64,000 nt of DNA. It comes from CAXRDE01 sp964229355. GTDB lineage: Bacteria; Cyanobacteriota; Sericytochromatia; UBA7694. The stretch is from NCBI GenBank assembly GCA_964229355.1, contig CAXRDE010000022.1, positions 124,001 through 188,000 on the forward strand, given 5' to 3'. This document shows, in pieces, positions 32,845 through 41,902 of this stretch; position 1 is the stretch's first letter; each line of letters begins with the position of its first letter. Position numbers and translations under genes: made by a program. A model generated the notes under the pieces. That model saw only the letters and a program-made list of their open reading frames with translations, was not told where the DNA came from and did not search any database.

Positions 32845-33061
32845 GGCTGGCTTCTCCTTCCGTTTTCCGCTCTTGCATGATGGTGTGAATGCGGGCAATT
32901 TTCTTGCGAAGTTCGCCCAGGCGGGCAGGATTTGAAAGCTGACGGGTGGCGGACCACTGGAAGCGAAGGTTGAAAAGTTCAGACTTGGCTTCTTTGATTT
33001 CGTCCAGCAATTCCTGCTCTGACAAATCGCGCAGGCGTTGCAGATCTTGTTTTCTAGACAT
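32837..33061 (-). CDS. rpmC: 50S ribosomal protein L29
   Basis: L29 is a two-helix protein at the tunnel exit. The 74-residue product has LRDLSEQELLDEIKEAKSELFNLRFQ and ARLGELRKKIARIHTIMQER. It is coupled to rplP by a one-base stop/start overlap (TAATG) and to rpsQ by an eight-base overlap. Confidence 0.96.
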   Translation of the reverse strand: MSRKQDLQRLRDLSEQELLDEIKEAKSELFNLRFQWSATRQLSNPARLGELRKKIARIHTIMQERKTEGEASHV

Positions 33062-33489
33062 TAGTCGTTTCCTTTCTCCTGCTCATCTCTCACGACAAAC
33101 TTGGTTTTGATCGGGAGTTTAGCAGCGGCAAGGCGCATGGCTTTACGGGCCAACTCTTCAGGTACGCCTTTGATTTCGAAGAGCATCCGGTTGGGTTTAA
33201 CGACGGCTACCCAATACTCAGGGCTCCCTTTACCCTTACCCATACGGGTTTCTGCTGGGGTTGCAGTAACAGGTTTGTCAGGGAAGATACGAATGAATAC
33301 TTTACCACCCCGGCGGATACTCCGGGTCATCGCACGACGTGCGGCTTCGATTTGACGAGAAGTTAACCAGTGAGGCTCTTGCGCCTGGAGGCCGAAATCA
33401 CCGAAATCAACGGTGGTTCCACGGGTTTCTGTACCCTTCATGCGTCCTCGCTGGTGCTTTCTGTACTTGGTACGTTTAGGCAGTAGCAT
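33061..33489 (-). CDS. rplP: 50S ribosomal protein L16
   Basis: L16 organises the A-site region and tRNA positioning. The 142-residue product begins MLLPKRTKYRKHQRGRMKG, and carries IEAARRAMTRSIRRGGKVFIRIFPDKPVT and RMGKGKGSPEYWVAVVKPNRML, which are diagnostic. It overlaps the end of rpsC by 14 bases. Confidence 0.97.
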   Translation of the reverse strand: MLLPKRTKYRKHQRGRMKGTETRGTTVDFGDFGLQAQEPHWLTSRQIEAARRAMTRSIRRGGKVFIRIFPDKPVTATPAETRMGKGKGSPEYWVAVVKPNRMLFEIKGVPEELARKAMRLAAAKLPIKTKFVVRDEQEKGND

Positions 33490-34141
33490 GTGATTCCTCT
33501 TTTTTCGTCTCTTTTTCTTTCAGAATCTCACCATGATAAACCCAGACTTTAACGCCGATAATCCCGAAAACGGTTTTGGCTTCGTAGAAACCATATTCAA
33601 TATCAGCACGCAGGGTGTGCAGGGGGATACGCCCTTCGCGCAACCACTCTGTACGGGCAATCTCAGCTCCGCCCAAACGGCCGGATACCATGATTTTAAT
33701 TCCTTCAGCGCCATTGCTCATTGCACGAGACATGGCTTGCTTCATCACGCGGCGGAAGGCCACACGCTTTTCGAGTTGAACCGCTGCAGATTCAGCGATC
33801 AACTGGGCGTTGGTTTCAATGGATTTTACTTCTTCAACATTGATTTGCAGTTTATAACCGAGTGCGTTCAGCATGACTTGACGCAGTTCTTCAATGTTTT
33901 TCCCGCCACGGCCAACAACCATTCCAGGTTTGGCTGTGAAAATGCTTACGCTCACCTGGTTGGCTTTGCGTTCGATTTGAACGTCAGCAATACCTGCAGC
34001 TGCAAGTTGTTTGTAGATGAGCTTGCGAATTTTGCGATCTTCCTGAATCAGATCAGGATATTTTTTGCTGGAGTACCAGCGACTTTTCCAGGGCTTCGTG
34101 ATTCCAAGACGGAATCCGTAAGGATGTACTTTCTGTCCCAT
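33476..34141 (-). CDS. rpsC: 30S ribosomal protein S3
   Basis: S3 forms the mRNA entry helicase with S4 and S5. The 221-residue product has GQKVHPYGFRLGITKPWKSRW, a KH domain (VGRGGKNIEELRQVM) and GRLGGAEIARTEWLREGRIPLHTLRADIEYG. GGAG precedes the ATG. It ends with an acidic-basic tail that overlaps rplP. Confidence 0.97.
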   Translation of the reverse strand: MGQKVHPYGFRLGITKPWKSRWYSSKKYPDLIQEDRKIRKLIYKQLAAAGIADVQIERKANQVSVSIFTAKPGMVVGRGGKNIEELRQVMLNALGYKLQINVEEVKSIETNAQLIAESAAVQLEKRVAFRRVMKQAMSRAMSNGAEGIKIMVSGRLGGAEIARTEWLREGRIPLHTLRADIEYGFYEAKTVFGIIGVKVWVYHGEILKEKETKKEESHATA

Positions 34142-34154
34142 GATGGCTCCTTCT

Positions 34155-34499
34155 TTACTTCTTTGGTCCTACAGCGACAGTCACATGACTGGTACGCTTG
34201 AGGATGCGATTTGCGCGACCTTGAGCACGAGGCTGGATACGCTTTAACATGGAACCACCATCAACGAAGGCTTCCACAATTACTAAATCTTCAACATCTA
34301 AATCGTGATTGTTTTCAGCATTAGATAATGCTGAGTGAATCACCTTTTCAATGATGCGGGCTGCTTTGGTGGGCATAAAACGCAAATGATCGAGTGCTTC
34401 TAAACCATTCATGCCCCGGACTAAATTGATAACGCGACGGAGTTTAAAAGGCGACATGCGAACACTTTTCGCTTTAGCTTTAACTTTCACTTGACTCAT
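34155..34499 (-). CDS. rplV: 50S ribosomal protein L22
   Basis: L22 lines the peptide exit tunnel; its beta-hairpin carries macrolide-resistance sites in other bacteria. The 114-residue product has KSVRMSPFKLRRVINLVRGM, SALSNAENNHDLDVEDLVI and the hairpin/C-terminus KRIQPRAQGRANRILKRTSHVTV. AGAGGT precedes the ATG. Confidence 0.97.
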   Translation of the reverse strand: MSQVKVKAKAKSVRMSPFKLRRVINLVRGMNGLEALDHLRFMPTKAARIIEKVIHSALSNAENNHDLDVEDLVIVEAFVDGGSMLKRIQPRAQGRANRILKRTSHVTVAVGPKK

Positions 34500-34508
34500 A
34501 ATAACCTC

Positions 34509-34787
34509 TTATCTGCGCCCCGTGGTTTTGCTGCCTGCATGTCCACGGAACATCCGAGTTGGTACAAACTCCCCGAGGCGATAGTCCACCATGTTTTCAG
34601 TAACATAAACAGGCACATGTTTACGACCGTTATAAACGGCAATGGTGTGGCCTACCATATCAGGGGTGATAACAGAAGCGCGAGACCAGGTCTTAATAAC
34701 CTTTTTTTCGCTGCGCTCGTTGAGGCGGCTAATTTTTAGCTGCAATTTCTCTTGGACAAAAGGTCCTTTTTTGAGGGAACGACCCAT
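34509..34787 (-). CDS. rpsS: 30S ribosomal protein S19
   Basis: S19 is in the 30S head near the A site. The 92-residue product begins MGRSLKKGPFVQEKL and has VIKTWSRASVITPDMVGHTIAVYNG and the C-terminal FVPTRMFRGHAGSK. AAGGAG precedes the ATG, 12 bases after rplB. Confidence 0.97.
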   Translation of the reverse strand: MGRSLKKGPFVQEKLQLKISRLNERSEKKVIKTWSRASVITPDMVGHTIAVYNGRKHVPVYVTENMVDYRLGEFVPTRMFRGHAGSKTTGRR

Positions 34788-34799
34788 TTGATTTCTCCT

Positions 34800-35636
34800 T
34801 TATCTGGCGTTGCGGCTCACACGCTTAATGGTGATGTATTTATCACTTGGCTTACGCTTGCGTGTTCTGAAGCCCATCGCTGGTTTACCCCATGGGGTTT
34901 GTGGCTTACCGCCAATAGGTGCACGTCCTTCACCACCGCCGTGTGGGTGATCGCAAGGGTTCATCACCACACCACGAACCTGTGGGCGGCGTCCCATGTG
35001 ACGTACGCGGCCAGCTTTACCAACTTTGACGTTTTTCACGTCAACGTTGCCGATTTGGCCGATGGTGGCACGGCAGGTAATCAGTACGCGACGGACTTCG
35101 CCAGAGGGAAGTTTAATTTGCGCATAATCGCCTTCTTTGGCCACGAGTTGAGCAGAAGTGCCGGCAGCACGAGCCAGTTGGCCCCCACGTCCAGGCTGAA
35201 GCTCAACGTTGTGAACCACAGTACCTAAAGGAATATCTTTGAGTTCTAATGCATGTCCCACTTGAATTTCGGCTTCTTTGCCGGAAAGAATGGTATCACC
35301 CACTTGAAGTTTAAGAGGCGCTAAAATATAGCGTTTTTCGCCATCAGCATAGTGTAATAATGCGATGTTGGCACTACGGTTAGGATCGTATTCGATCGAA
35401 GCAACCTTAGCCGGAATATTGTCCTTGTTACGTTTGAAGTCAATCAGACGATAGTGGCGCTTGTGGCCACCACCGCGATGACGGGTGGTAATGCGGCCAG
35501 CATTGTTGCGGCCCGCTTTTTTACTCAAAGGAACAAGCAATGATTTTTCGGGTTTATCGGTTGTGATTTCGTCGAAGGTCAGACGGCTCATGTTGCGAAC
35601 ACCGTTTGACGTAGGTTTTAATTTTTTAATACCCAT
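34800..35636 (-). CDS. rplB: 50S ribosomal protein L2
   Basis: L2 is essential for subunit association and the peptidyl transferase centre. The 278-residue product has KKAGRNNAGRITTRHRGGGHKRHYR, RAAGTSAQLVAKEGDYAQIKLPSGE and NPCDHPHGGGEGRAPIG, whose His is the conserved peptidyl-transferase-centre residue. It lies 30 bases after rplW. Confidence 0.98.
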   Translation of the reverse strand: MGIKKLKPTSNGVRNMSRLTFDEITTDKPEKSLLVPLSKKAGRNNAGRITTRHRGGGHKRHYRLIDFKRNKDNIPAKVASIEYDPNRSANIALLHYADGEKRYILAPLKLQVGDTILSGKEAEIQVGHALELKDIPLGTVVHNVELQPGRGGQLARAAGTSAQLVAKEGDYAQIKLPSGEVRRVLITCRATIGQIGNVDVKNVKVGKAGRVRHMGRRPQVRGVVMNPCDHPHGGGEGRAPIGGKPQTPWGKPAMGFRTRKRKPSDKYITIKRVSRNAR

Positions 35637-35666
35637 AATGTTTCACTACTTTCAAATTATGCAATC

Positions 35667-35945
35667 CTAGATTGCGAGATCAATTTGGTGACCTGCTTTG
35701 AGGGTCACAATTGCTTTTTTGCGTGCTTTGCGTTTGCGCGCGCGGCTACCGAAAGGACGGCCTTCAGCTTTTAAGTTCAGGGTGCGAACTTTGTCAACTT
35801 CTACTTTGAAGATTTCGCTAACGGCCTTTGCAATTTGTACCTTGTTGGCCTGGGTACTCACTTCAAATACGTATTGGTTGTGGGCACCGAGTTCGGTAGA
35901 TTTCTCTGTTACCAGAGGGTATTTTACGATATCATAAGCGTCCAT
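35667..35945 (-). CDS. rplW: 50S ribosomal protein L23
   Basis: L23 sits at the tunnel exit and docks trigger factor and SRP. The 92-residue product has YDIVKYPLVTEKSTELG, YVFEVSTQANKVQIAKAVSEIF and VRTLNLKAEGRPFGSRARKRKARKKAIV. It overlaps the end of rplD by one base (TAATG). Confidence 0.97.
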   Translation of the reverse strand: MDAYDIVKYPLVTEKSTELGAHNQYVFEVSTQANKVQIAKAVSEIFKVEVDKVRTLNLKAEGRPFGSRARKRKARKKAIVTLKAGHQIDLAI

Positions 35946-36553
35946 TATGCAAGTCTCCCTTCTAAAGCAGAGAGTGCACTTTGGGTCACAATGATTTTGG
36001 TGTTTTTGAGAATGTCCACAACACCCACGTTCATGGGGTTGATAACGCTCACGTTACGCAAATTGCGGCTTGCGAAAAACAGGGCTTCATTGTAATCGGC
36101 CAGGATGAGAACTTTCTCACCTTTTTGAACACCGACTTTGTCGAGAAGTGCAACAAATGCTTTGGTCTTATTCACGTTGAGTTGCTCATCGGCGACTACG
36201 GTGACGAGTTCACGTTGAGCGCTCAATGCAGATGCTACAGCGCCTGCTGACATTTTGCGATTGATTGAAGTTTTGAAGCTACGCGGTTTGGGACCAAAAG
36301 AGATACCGCCCCCACGCCAGATAGAAGATGTATTACTACCTGCGCGAGCACGACCTGTACCCTTTTGTTTCCAGGGTTTACGACCACCACCACGTACCTC
36401 GGTACGGGTTTTGGTAGACGCGTTACCCTGGCGGGCGTTGTTTAACTGACGAACTGCTGCCATCTGCATCAGATCGACGTTAACAGGAGCTCCCCAAACT
36501 GCTTCGGAAGCTTCAACATTTGCCATTTCGTATGCATTTAATGTAATAGCCAT
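35945..36553 (-). CDS. rplD: 50S ribosomal protein L4
   Basis: L4 reaches into the exit tunnel; in some bacteria it also represses the S10 operon. The 202-residue product has RQLNNARQGNASTKTRTEVRGGGRKPWKQKGTGRARAGSNTSSIWRGGG in pieces across the tunnel loop, and DILKNTKIIVTQSAL near the end. Its start lies one base after the rplC stop. Confidence 0.97.
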   Translation of the reverse strand: MAITLNAYEMANVEASEAVWGAPVNVDLMQMAAVRQLNNARQGNASTKTRTEVRGGGRKPWKQKGTGRARAGSNTSSIWRGGGISFGPKPRSFKTSINRKMSAGAVASALSAQRELVTVVADEQLNVNKTKAFVALLDKVGVQKGEKVLILADYNEALFFASRNLRNVSVINPMNVGVVDILKNTKIIVTQSALSALEGRLA

Positions 36554-36554
36554 C

Positions 36555-37193
36555 TTAACTTACCTTTCCTGAAGGAGTGATTTTCAGGACAGTTCCGTTA
36601 GAACCTGGGGTGCAGCCTTTGATAAGAATCAAATTGCGTTCAGTATCCACAGAAACGATCTGTAATTTTTGAACGGTGCTGACACGGTTGGGTTTGCGAC
36701 CGGCCATTTTGGTACCCCGGTAAACACGGCTGGGGGTTGTACCCGCACCGATCGAACCAGGACCACGGTGAGATTTAGAACCGTGAGTCATTAAACCACG
36801 GGCAAATCCATGACGCTTAACAGAACCCATAAAGCCTTTGCCAATTGGGCGTCCTTGAACATCAATTTTATCACCAGCATTAAACTGGCTTACGGTAAGT
36901 TCATTACCGATTTTATGATCGTCTGTGCTGGTTACGCGGAACTCTGCCAAACGGCGAGTGGCCTCTACACCAGACTTGCTGAAATGCCCTTGTAAGGGCT
37001 TGTTTACTTTATGTTTTGCGATTGACTCATAACCGACCTGAAGGGCGGTATAACCGTCTGTCTCAGATGTTTTGATCTGGACAACGGGACAGGGGCCGGC
37101 CTGTACGACAGTTACCGGCACACTGTTTCCGTCTTCGTCGAAGACTTGAGTCATCCCAATTTTCGTTCCAAGCAGTCCAACTGCGGTACTCAT
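36555..37193 (-). CDS. rplC: 50S ribosomal protein L3
   Basis: L3 is an early-assembly protein near the peptidyl transferase centre. The 212-residue product starts at MSTAVGLLGTKIGMTQVF (ATG 37193, GGAG upstream); the frame upstream is the rpsJ end. It has GRPIGKGFMGSVKRHGFARG and THGSKSHRGPGSIGAGTTPSRVYRGTKMAGR, split across the conserved loop. Confidence 0.97.
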   Translation of the reverse strand: MSTAVGLLGTKIGMTQVFDEDGNSVPVTVVQAGPCPVVQIKTSETDGYTALQVGYESIAKHKVNKPLQGHFSKSGVEATRRLAEFRVTSTDDHKIGNELTVSQFNAGDKIDVQGRPIGKGFMGSVKRHGFARGLMTHGSKSHRGPGSIGAGTTPSRVYRGTKMAGRKPNRVSTVQKLQIVSVDTERNLILIKGCTPGSNGTVLKITPSGKVS

Positions 37194-37206
37194 GGGAATG
37201 TCTCCT

Positions 37207-37515
37207 TTATAGCTTAACTTCAATATCGACGCCAGCAGGCAGATCAATATGCATCAGTGCATCAACCGTTTTGGTTGAGGGTTCGAGAATGTCCAGCAAC
37301 CGTTTGTGGGTGCGGATTTCAAAATGTTCCCGAGACTTTTTGTCCACGTGGGGAGAACGCAGTACACAAAATACATGCTTTCTCACTGGAAGTGGAACGG
37401 GTCCGGATACATTGGCCCCCGTGCGCTTCGCGGTTTCTACAATCCGACGAGCTGATTCATCAAGTAAACCGTGATCGTAGGACTTCAGTCTGATTCTAAT
37501 TTTTTGACCTGCCAT
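37207..37515 (-). CDS. rpsJ: 30S ribosomal protein S10
   Basis: S10 is a 30S head protein; elsewhere it also acts in antitermination with NusB. The 102-residue product has QKIRIRLKSYDHGLLDESARRIVETAKRTGA and SPHVDKKSREHFEIRTHKRLLDI. It follows tuf after only 11 bases, so the str and S10 operons are fused here. Confidence 0.97.
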   Translation of the reverse strand: MAGQKIRIRLKSYDHGLLDESARRIVETAKRTGANVSGPVPLPVRKHVFCVLRSPHVDKKSREHFEIRTHKRLLDILEPSTKTVDALMHIDLPAGVDIEVKL

Positions 37516-37526
37516 ACTAACTTATC

Positions 37527-38756
37527 CTAATCTTCTTTAATGTCTTCCAGAATTTTACTGACGACACCAGATCCAACGGTACGACCGCCTTCGCGAATCG
37601 CGAAGCGCATACCTTCTTCAATAGCTACGGGCTTCTGGAGTTGTACAGTCATTTCGATGTTGTCACCAGGCATTACCATTTCAATACCATCGGGCAGAAC
37701 GGCTTGTCCGGTTACATCGGTGGTACGTACGTAGAACTGTGGGCGATAGCCGCTGAAGAAAGGAGTGTGACGTCCGCCTTCTTCTTTTTTCAGTACGTAT
37801 ACTTGGCCTACAAAGTGGTTGTGAGGCTTAATAGAACCAGGTTTAGCGATAACCTGACCGCGCTCAATACCTTCTTTGTTGATACCACGCAGGAGGATAC
37901 CTACGTTGTCGCCCGCTTGACCTTGATCCAAGGTTTTACGGAACATTTCAACACCGGTAACGGTGGTTTTCTTGGTGTCGGTAATACCAACGATTTCAAC
38001 TTCTTCACCCACTTTGATGGTTCCGCGCTCGATACGACCGGTAGCAACGGTACCACGACCGGTGATGGTGAATACGTCTTCTACTGCCATCAGGGCAGGC
38101 TTGTCGGTTTCACGCTCAGGGTCGGGAATGTAGCTGTCTACGTTATCCATCAGAGCCCAGATTTTGTCGACCCACTCATTTTCACCACGAAGGGTAGAAG
38201 GGTTGGCAGTCATGTGCTCTACAGCTTTGAAAGCAGATCCAGCAGCGATGGGGATATCGTCGCCTGGGAAATCATACTCAGACAACAGTTCGCGCAGTTC
38301 CATTTCAACCAATTCGATGAGCTCTTCGTCATCTACCTGGTCGGTTTTGTTCAAGAAACAGGTGATGTAAGGAACACCAACCTGACGTGCTAACAGGATG
38401 TGCTCGCGGGTTTGAGGCATAGGACCATCAGCTGCAGATACAACTAAGATGGCTCCGTCCATTTGCGCAGCACCGGTGATCATGTTTTTAACATAGTCAG
38501 CGTGGCCTGGGCAGTCTACGTGAGCGTAGTGACGGTTTTCAGTCTCATACTCAACGTGTGAAGTGTTGATGGTGATACCACGCGCTTTTTCTTCAGGCGC
38601 GTTATCGATTTCATCATAGCCTCTTACTTGGGCTCCACCGGCTGCAGCTAAGGTCATTGTGATAGCTGCTGTCAGTGTGGTTTTTCCGTGGTCAACGTGG
38701 CCAATGGTACCAATGTTGACGTGAGTTTTATTACGTTCAAATTTTTCTCTCGCCAT
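37527..38756 (-). CDS. tuf: Elongation factor Tu
   Basis: EF-Tu delivers aminoacyl-tRNA to the ribosome. The 409-residue product has GHVDHGKTTLTAAIT (P-loop), DCPGHADYVKNM and NKTD guanine specificity. The length exceeds the 394 of E. coli and equals that of cyanobacterial EF-Tu. The start MAREKFERNKTHVNIGTIG and the TITMTLAAAGGA segment are also of that type, a useful lineage clue. A 106-base gap with a hairpin precedes it. Confidence 0.98.
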   Translation of the reverse strand: MAREKFERNKTHVNIGTIGHVDHGKTTLTAAITMTLAAAGGAQVRGYDEIDNAPEEKARGITINTSHVEYETENRHYAHVDCPGHADYVKNMITGAAQMDGAILVVSAADGPMPQTREHILLARQVGVPYITCFLNKTDQVDDEELIELVEMELRELLSEYDFPGDDIPIAAGSAFKAVEHMTANPSTLRGENEWVDKIWALMDNVDSYIPDPERETDKPALMAVEDVFTITGRGTVATGRIERGTIKVGEEVEIVGITDTKKTTVTGVEMFRKTLDQGQAGDNVGILLRGINKEGIERGQVIAKPGSIKPHNHFVGQVYVLKKEEGGRHTPFFSGYRPQFYVRTTDVTGQAVLPDGIEMVMPGDNIEMTVQLQKPVAIEEGMRFAIREGGRTVGSGVVSKILEDIKED

Positions 38757-38805
38757 TTTGCGACTCCTAAATACTAATATAATTTTAGCTTTAACTAGGC
38801 TTAAC

Positions 38806-38833
38806 TTTCCGCTAGACTAAATCATAGCGGAAA
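38806..38833 (-). promoter_or_regulatory. Hairpin in the fusA-tuf intercistronic region
   Basis: The perfect 9-base arms TTTCCGCTA/TAGCGGAAA enclose a 10-base loop. A second copy of the left arm (on the minus strand TTCCGCTAAGG) lies just after the fusA stop at about 38850-38860, so two mutually exclusive hairpins can form. It may be an RNase site or control for raising tuf expression over fusA. Confidence 0.4.
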
Positions 38834-38862
38834 ATTAGCCAAATGTCTATACCTTAGCGGAA

Positions 38863-40983
38863 TTAAGCTTTAACGCCCGTGGCTTGATAAATTACCGCTT
38901 CAGCCACATTCTTTGGAACTTCAGCATAATGAGAAAACTCCATGCTGAATACGCCGCGACCTGAGGTCATTGAGCGCAGGTCGGTAGCATAACCAAACAT
39001 CTCGGCCAGGGGTACTGACGCTTTGATGATCTGGGTGCCGCCATCTTCAGCTTCCATGCTCTTCAGTTCGCCACGACGACGACCTTGAAGATCTCCCATT
39101 ACATCACCCATATTGCTTTCTGGAACAACAACTTCCATTTTCATACGGGGCTCAAGGAGGAAAGGCTTGGCTTTTCTCATGGCTTCTTTGAAAGCCATAG
39201 ATCCGGCAATGCGGAAGGCCATATCTGAAGAGTCAACTTCGTGGAAGCTGCCGTCATAGAGATTTACAGAAATCCCGATAACAGGGTAGCCAGCCACAAC
39301 CCCTGAAGTCATGGCGTCTTTGATGCCGCCTTCAACCGCAGGAATGTATTCTTTAGGGATAGAACCACCGACGATGGTGCTTTCAAACTTGAAGGTTTCT
39401 TCACTATCGGTAGGTAGGGGTTCCATTTTGATTTTAACGTGGGCAAATTGACCACGACCACCGGACTGTTTTGAGAACTTGGTGTCCTGGTCCACATTGT
39501 CACGGATGCTTTCGCGGTAAGAAATCTGAGGTTTACCAACGTTTGCTTCGACTTTAAATTCGCGCAACAGACGGTCAACGATGATTTCTAAGTGAAGTTC
39601 ACCCATGCCTTTAATAATGGTTTGTGCGGTTTCGTGGTCCACAGAAACTTTAAAGGTAGGGTCTTCTTCAGCCAGACGACCCAGCGCCTGAGACAGCTTG
39701 TCGCGGTCTGCGGTGGTTTTGGGTTCTACGGCAACAGAGATAACAGGATCAGGGAAGACCATGCTCTCCAGAACAATGGGTTTATCTTGAGAACACAGGG
39801 TGTCTCCTGTGGTGGTATTGCGTAAGCCAACAGCTGCAGCCAAATCACCAGCGTAAATCGCATCCAGTTCAATACGCTGATCAGCACGCATTTCTACCAG
39901 GCGAGAAATCCGCTCTTTTTTGTCTTTGGTGGAGTTCAGGACATAAGATCCTTTTTCCAGGCTTCCAGAGTACACGCGCAAGAAGGTGAGTTTACCGATG
40001 AAAGGATCAGTAATGATTTTAAAGGCCAGTGCAGAGAAGGGCTCATCATCTTTGGCTTCTAAGAAAACGCGATCGCCTTCAGCAGGCTCGTCTTCACCAT
40101 TCATGATGTGGCTCATATCTTGTACAGGAGGCAGGTCAGTAGGTGCAGGCAACAGTTCGATAACGGCGTCTAACAGCAACTGAACCCCTTTGTTTTTAAA
40201 GGCGGTACCACAATATACAGGGGTCACTGCAGTGGCCAGTACGGCTTTGCGCAGAGCGGCTTTGATTTCTTCAACAGAAATATCTTCGCCTTCCATGTAT
40301 TTGTTTAAGAGCGCATCGTCTTGCTCAGAGCAGACTTCAACGAGCTCTTCACGGTACATTTCCACTTCGTCTACCAGGTGCTCAGGCACTGGGACTTGTT
40401 GAATGTCTTCGCCAAGGTCATCCATGTAGATGTAACCGGTGCGGGTAATAACATCCACTAAGCCTTTGTACTCTTCGTTTTCAAAAATAGGCAATTGTGC
40501 GGGAATCGCACGGTCACCCAGACGATCATTCAGGCCTTTAACGGCTTTCATGAAGTTAGAGCCAGGGCGGTCCATTTTGTTAACGAAAGCAATACGGGGA
40601 ACTTTATAGCGGTTGGCCTGTCTCCATACGGTTTCAGACTGAGGCTGAACACCAGCAACAGCGCAGAGTACGCCAACCATGCCGTCGAGTACGCGCAAAG
40701 AACGCTCTACTTCTACGGTGAAGTCAACGTGACCAGGGGTGTCGATGATGTTGATGCGGTGGTTTTTCCACTCAGAAGAGATGGCCGCAGAGGTGATGGT
40801 GATACCGCGCTCACGCTCTTGCTCCATGTAGTCAGTGGTGGCCGCGCCATCGTGTACTTCACCGATTTTGTGTACCATACCGGTGTAATAGAGAATACGT
40901 TCGGTGGTGGTGGTTTTACCGGCGTCAATATGGGCAACAATACCGATATTACGGACGGTGTCAATGGGAAATCTTCTTGCCAT
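38863..40983 (-). CDS. fusA: Elongation factor G
   Basis: EF-G translocates tRNA and mRNA. The 706-residue product has the P-loop AHIDAGKTTTTERIL, switch II DTPGHVDFTVEVERSL, NKMDRPGSNF, and domain IV with YRESIRDNVDQDTKFSKQSGGRGQFAHVKI. AGGAAG precedes the ATG. It lies in the standard str order after rpsG. Confidence 0.98.
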   Translation of the reverse strand: MARRFPIDTVRNIGIVAHIDAGKTTTTERILYYTGMVHKIGEVHDGAATTDYMEQERERGITITSAAISSEWKNHRINIIDTPGHVDFTVEVERSLRVLDGMVGVLCAVAGVQPQSETVWRQANRYKVPRIAFVNKMDRPGSNFMKAVKGLNDRLGDRAIPAQLPIFENEEYKGLVDVITRTGYIYMDDLGEDIQQVPVPEHLVDEVEMYREELVEVCSEQDDALLNKYMEGEDISVEEIKAALRKAVLATAVTPVYCGTAFKNKGVQLLLDAVIELLPAPTDLPPVQDMSHIMNGEDEPAEGDRVFLEAKDDEPFSALAFKIITDPFIGKLTFLRVYSGSLEKGSYVLNSTKDKKERISRLVEMRADQRIELDAIYAGDLAAAVGLRNTTTGDTLCSQDKPIVLESMVFPDPVISVAVEPKTTADRDKLSQALGRLAEEDPTFKVSVDHETAQTIIKGMGELHLEIIVDRLLREFKVEANVGKPQISYRESIRDNVDQDTKFSKQSGGRGQFAHVKIKMEPLPTDSEETFKFESTIVGGSIPKEYIPAVEGGIKDAMTSGVVAGYPVIGISVNLYDGSFHEVDSSDMAFRIAGSMAFKEAMRKAKPFLLEPRMKMEVVVPESNMGDVMGDLQGRRRGELKSMEAEDGGTQIIKASVPLAEMFGYATDLRSMTSGRGVFSMEFSHYAEVPKNVAEAVIYQATGVKA

Positions 40984-40995
40984 AATAAATTCTTC

Positions 40996-41466
40996 CTAAT
41001 ACCGGTAGTGAGCAAACGCGCGGTTTGCGTCAGCCATTTTGTGTGTGTCTTCACGCTTTTTCACGCTGGCGCCGGTGTTGTTGTAAGCGTCCATGAATTC
41101 AGCAGAAAGCTGATCGGCCATAGACTTACCGTTGCGGGCGCGGGCATATTTGATGATCCAGCGTAGGGCCAGAGCTTGTCCGCGATCTTTGTCCACTTCC
41201 ACAGGTACTTGATAGGTGGCACCACCTACACGGCGGGGCTTTACTTCGATCATGGGGGCAACGTTTTCCATTGCTTTGTCAAAGATTTCAAGACCAGGTT
41301 TATCAATTTTGGCGGATGCTTTTTCTAAAGCTGAGTAAAAAATGTTCTCAGCAACAGTTTTTTTGCCCTTGTACATCATGCAGTTGATGAACTTAGAAAC
41401 GTTCACGCTGCCGTATACAGCATCAGGGGCAGGAATGCGTTTTTTGATTTTTGCTCTTCTTGGCAT
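40996..41466 (-). CDS. rpsG: 30S ribosomal protein S7
   Basis: S7 nucleates the 30S head and in E. coli represses the str operon. The 156-residue product has MPRRAKIKKRIPAPDAVYGS, GGATYQVPVEVDKDRGQALALRWII and MADANRAFAHYRY, the typical end. It lies 12 bases after rpsL. Confidence 0.97.
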   Translation of the reverse strand: MPRRAKIKKRIPAPDAVYGSVNVSKFINCMMYKGKKTVAENIFYSALEKASAKIDKPGLEIFDKAMENVAPMIEVKPRRVGGATYQVPVEVDKDRGQALALRWIIKYARARNGKSMADQLSAEFMDAYNNTGASVKKREDTHKMADANRAFAHYRY

Positions 41467-41478
41467 AAACTTACCCTC

Positions 41479-41859
41479 TTACTTCTTTTTCTTCGGTGTC
41501 TTGGCACCGTACTTGGAACGGCTCTGGGTACGGTTTTGAACACCAGCGGTATCCAAAGAACCCCGTACGATGTGGTAGCGTACACCGGGCAAGTCTTTAA
41601 CACGACCGCCACGAATCAGAACCACAGAGTGTTCTTGCAAGTTGTGACCAATACCGCCGATGTAAGAGGTTACTTCGATACCGTTGGTTAAACGAACACG
41701 AGCAACCTTACGCAGGGCTGAGTTAGGTTTTTTAGGTGTGGTGGTATATACACGGGTACATACACCACGACGCTGTGGGCACTGCTTGAGTGCTGGAGAT
41801 TTGGTTTTTCGAATCACCTTTTTGCGAGGCTTACGAATTAATTGGTTAATAGTAGGCAA
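41479..41859 (-). CDS. rpsL: 30S ribosomal protein S12, TTG start
   Basis: S12 governs decoding accuracy. The 126-residue product starts at TTG 41859. AGAGGAGG lies six bases upstream, and the next residues PTINQLIRKPRKK are the invariant S12 N-terminus; no homologue begins at the in-frame ATG 26 codons earlier. It has ALRKVARVRLTNGIEVTSYIGG and RGGRVKDLPGVRYHIVRG. It is first in the long ribosomal transcript. Confidence 0.96.
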   Translation of the reverse strand: MPTINQLIRKPRKKVIRKTKSPALKQCPQRRGVCTRVYTTTPKKPNSALRKVARVRLTNGIEVTSYIGGIGHNLQEHSVVLIRGGRVKDLPGVRYHIVRGSLDTAGVQNRTQSRSKYGAKTPKKKK

Positions 41860-41902
41860 AGGAGCCCCTCCTCTAATATATTCAACACTTTGGCTGTTTT
41901 TT

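Noticed and set aside
33533..34201. A 222-codon plus-strand frame opposite rpsC and rplV
   Set aside because: Antisense shadow of conserved ribosomal genes; no ribosome binding site and no family features.
37641..38393. A 250-codon open frame on the plus strand opposite tuf
   Set aside because: It lies entirely inside the unambiguous EF-Tu gene, has no homologue-like motifs and reflects codon bias of the other strand.
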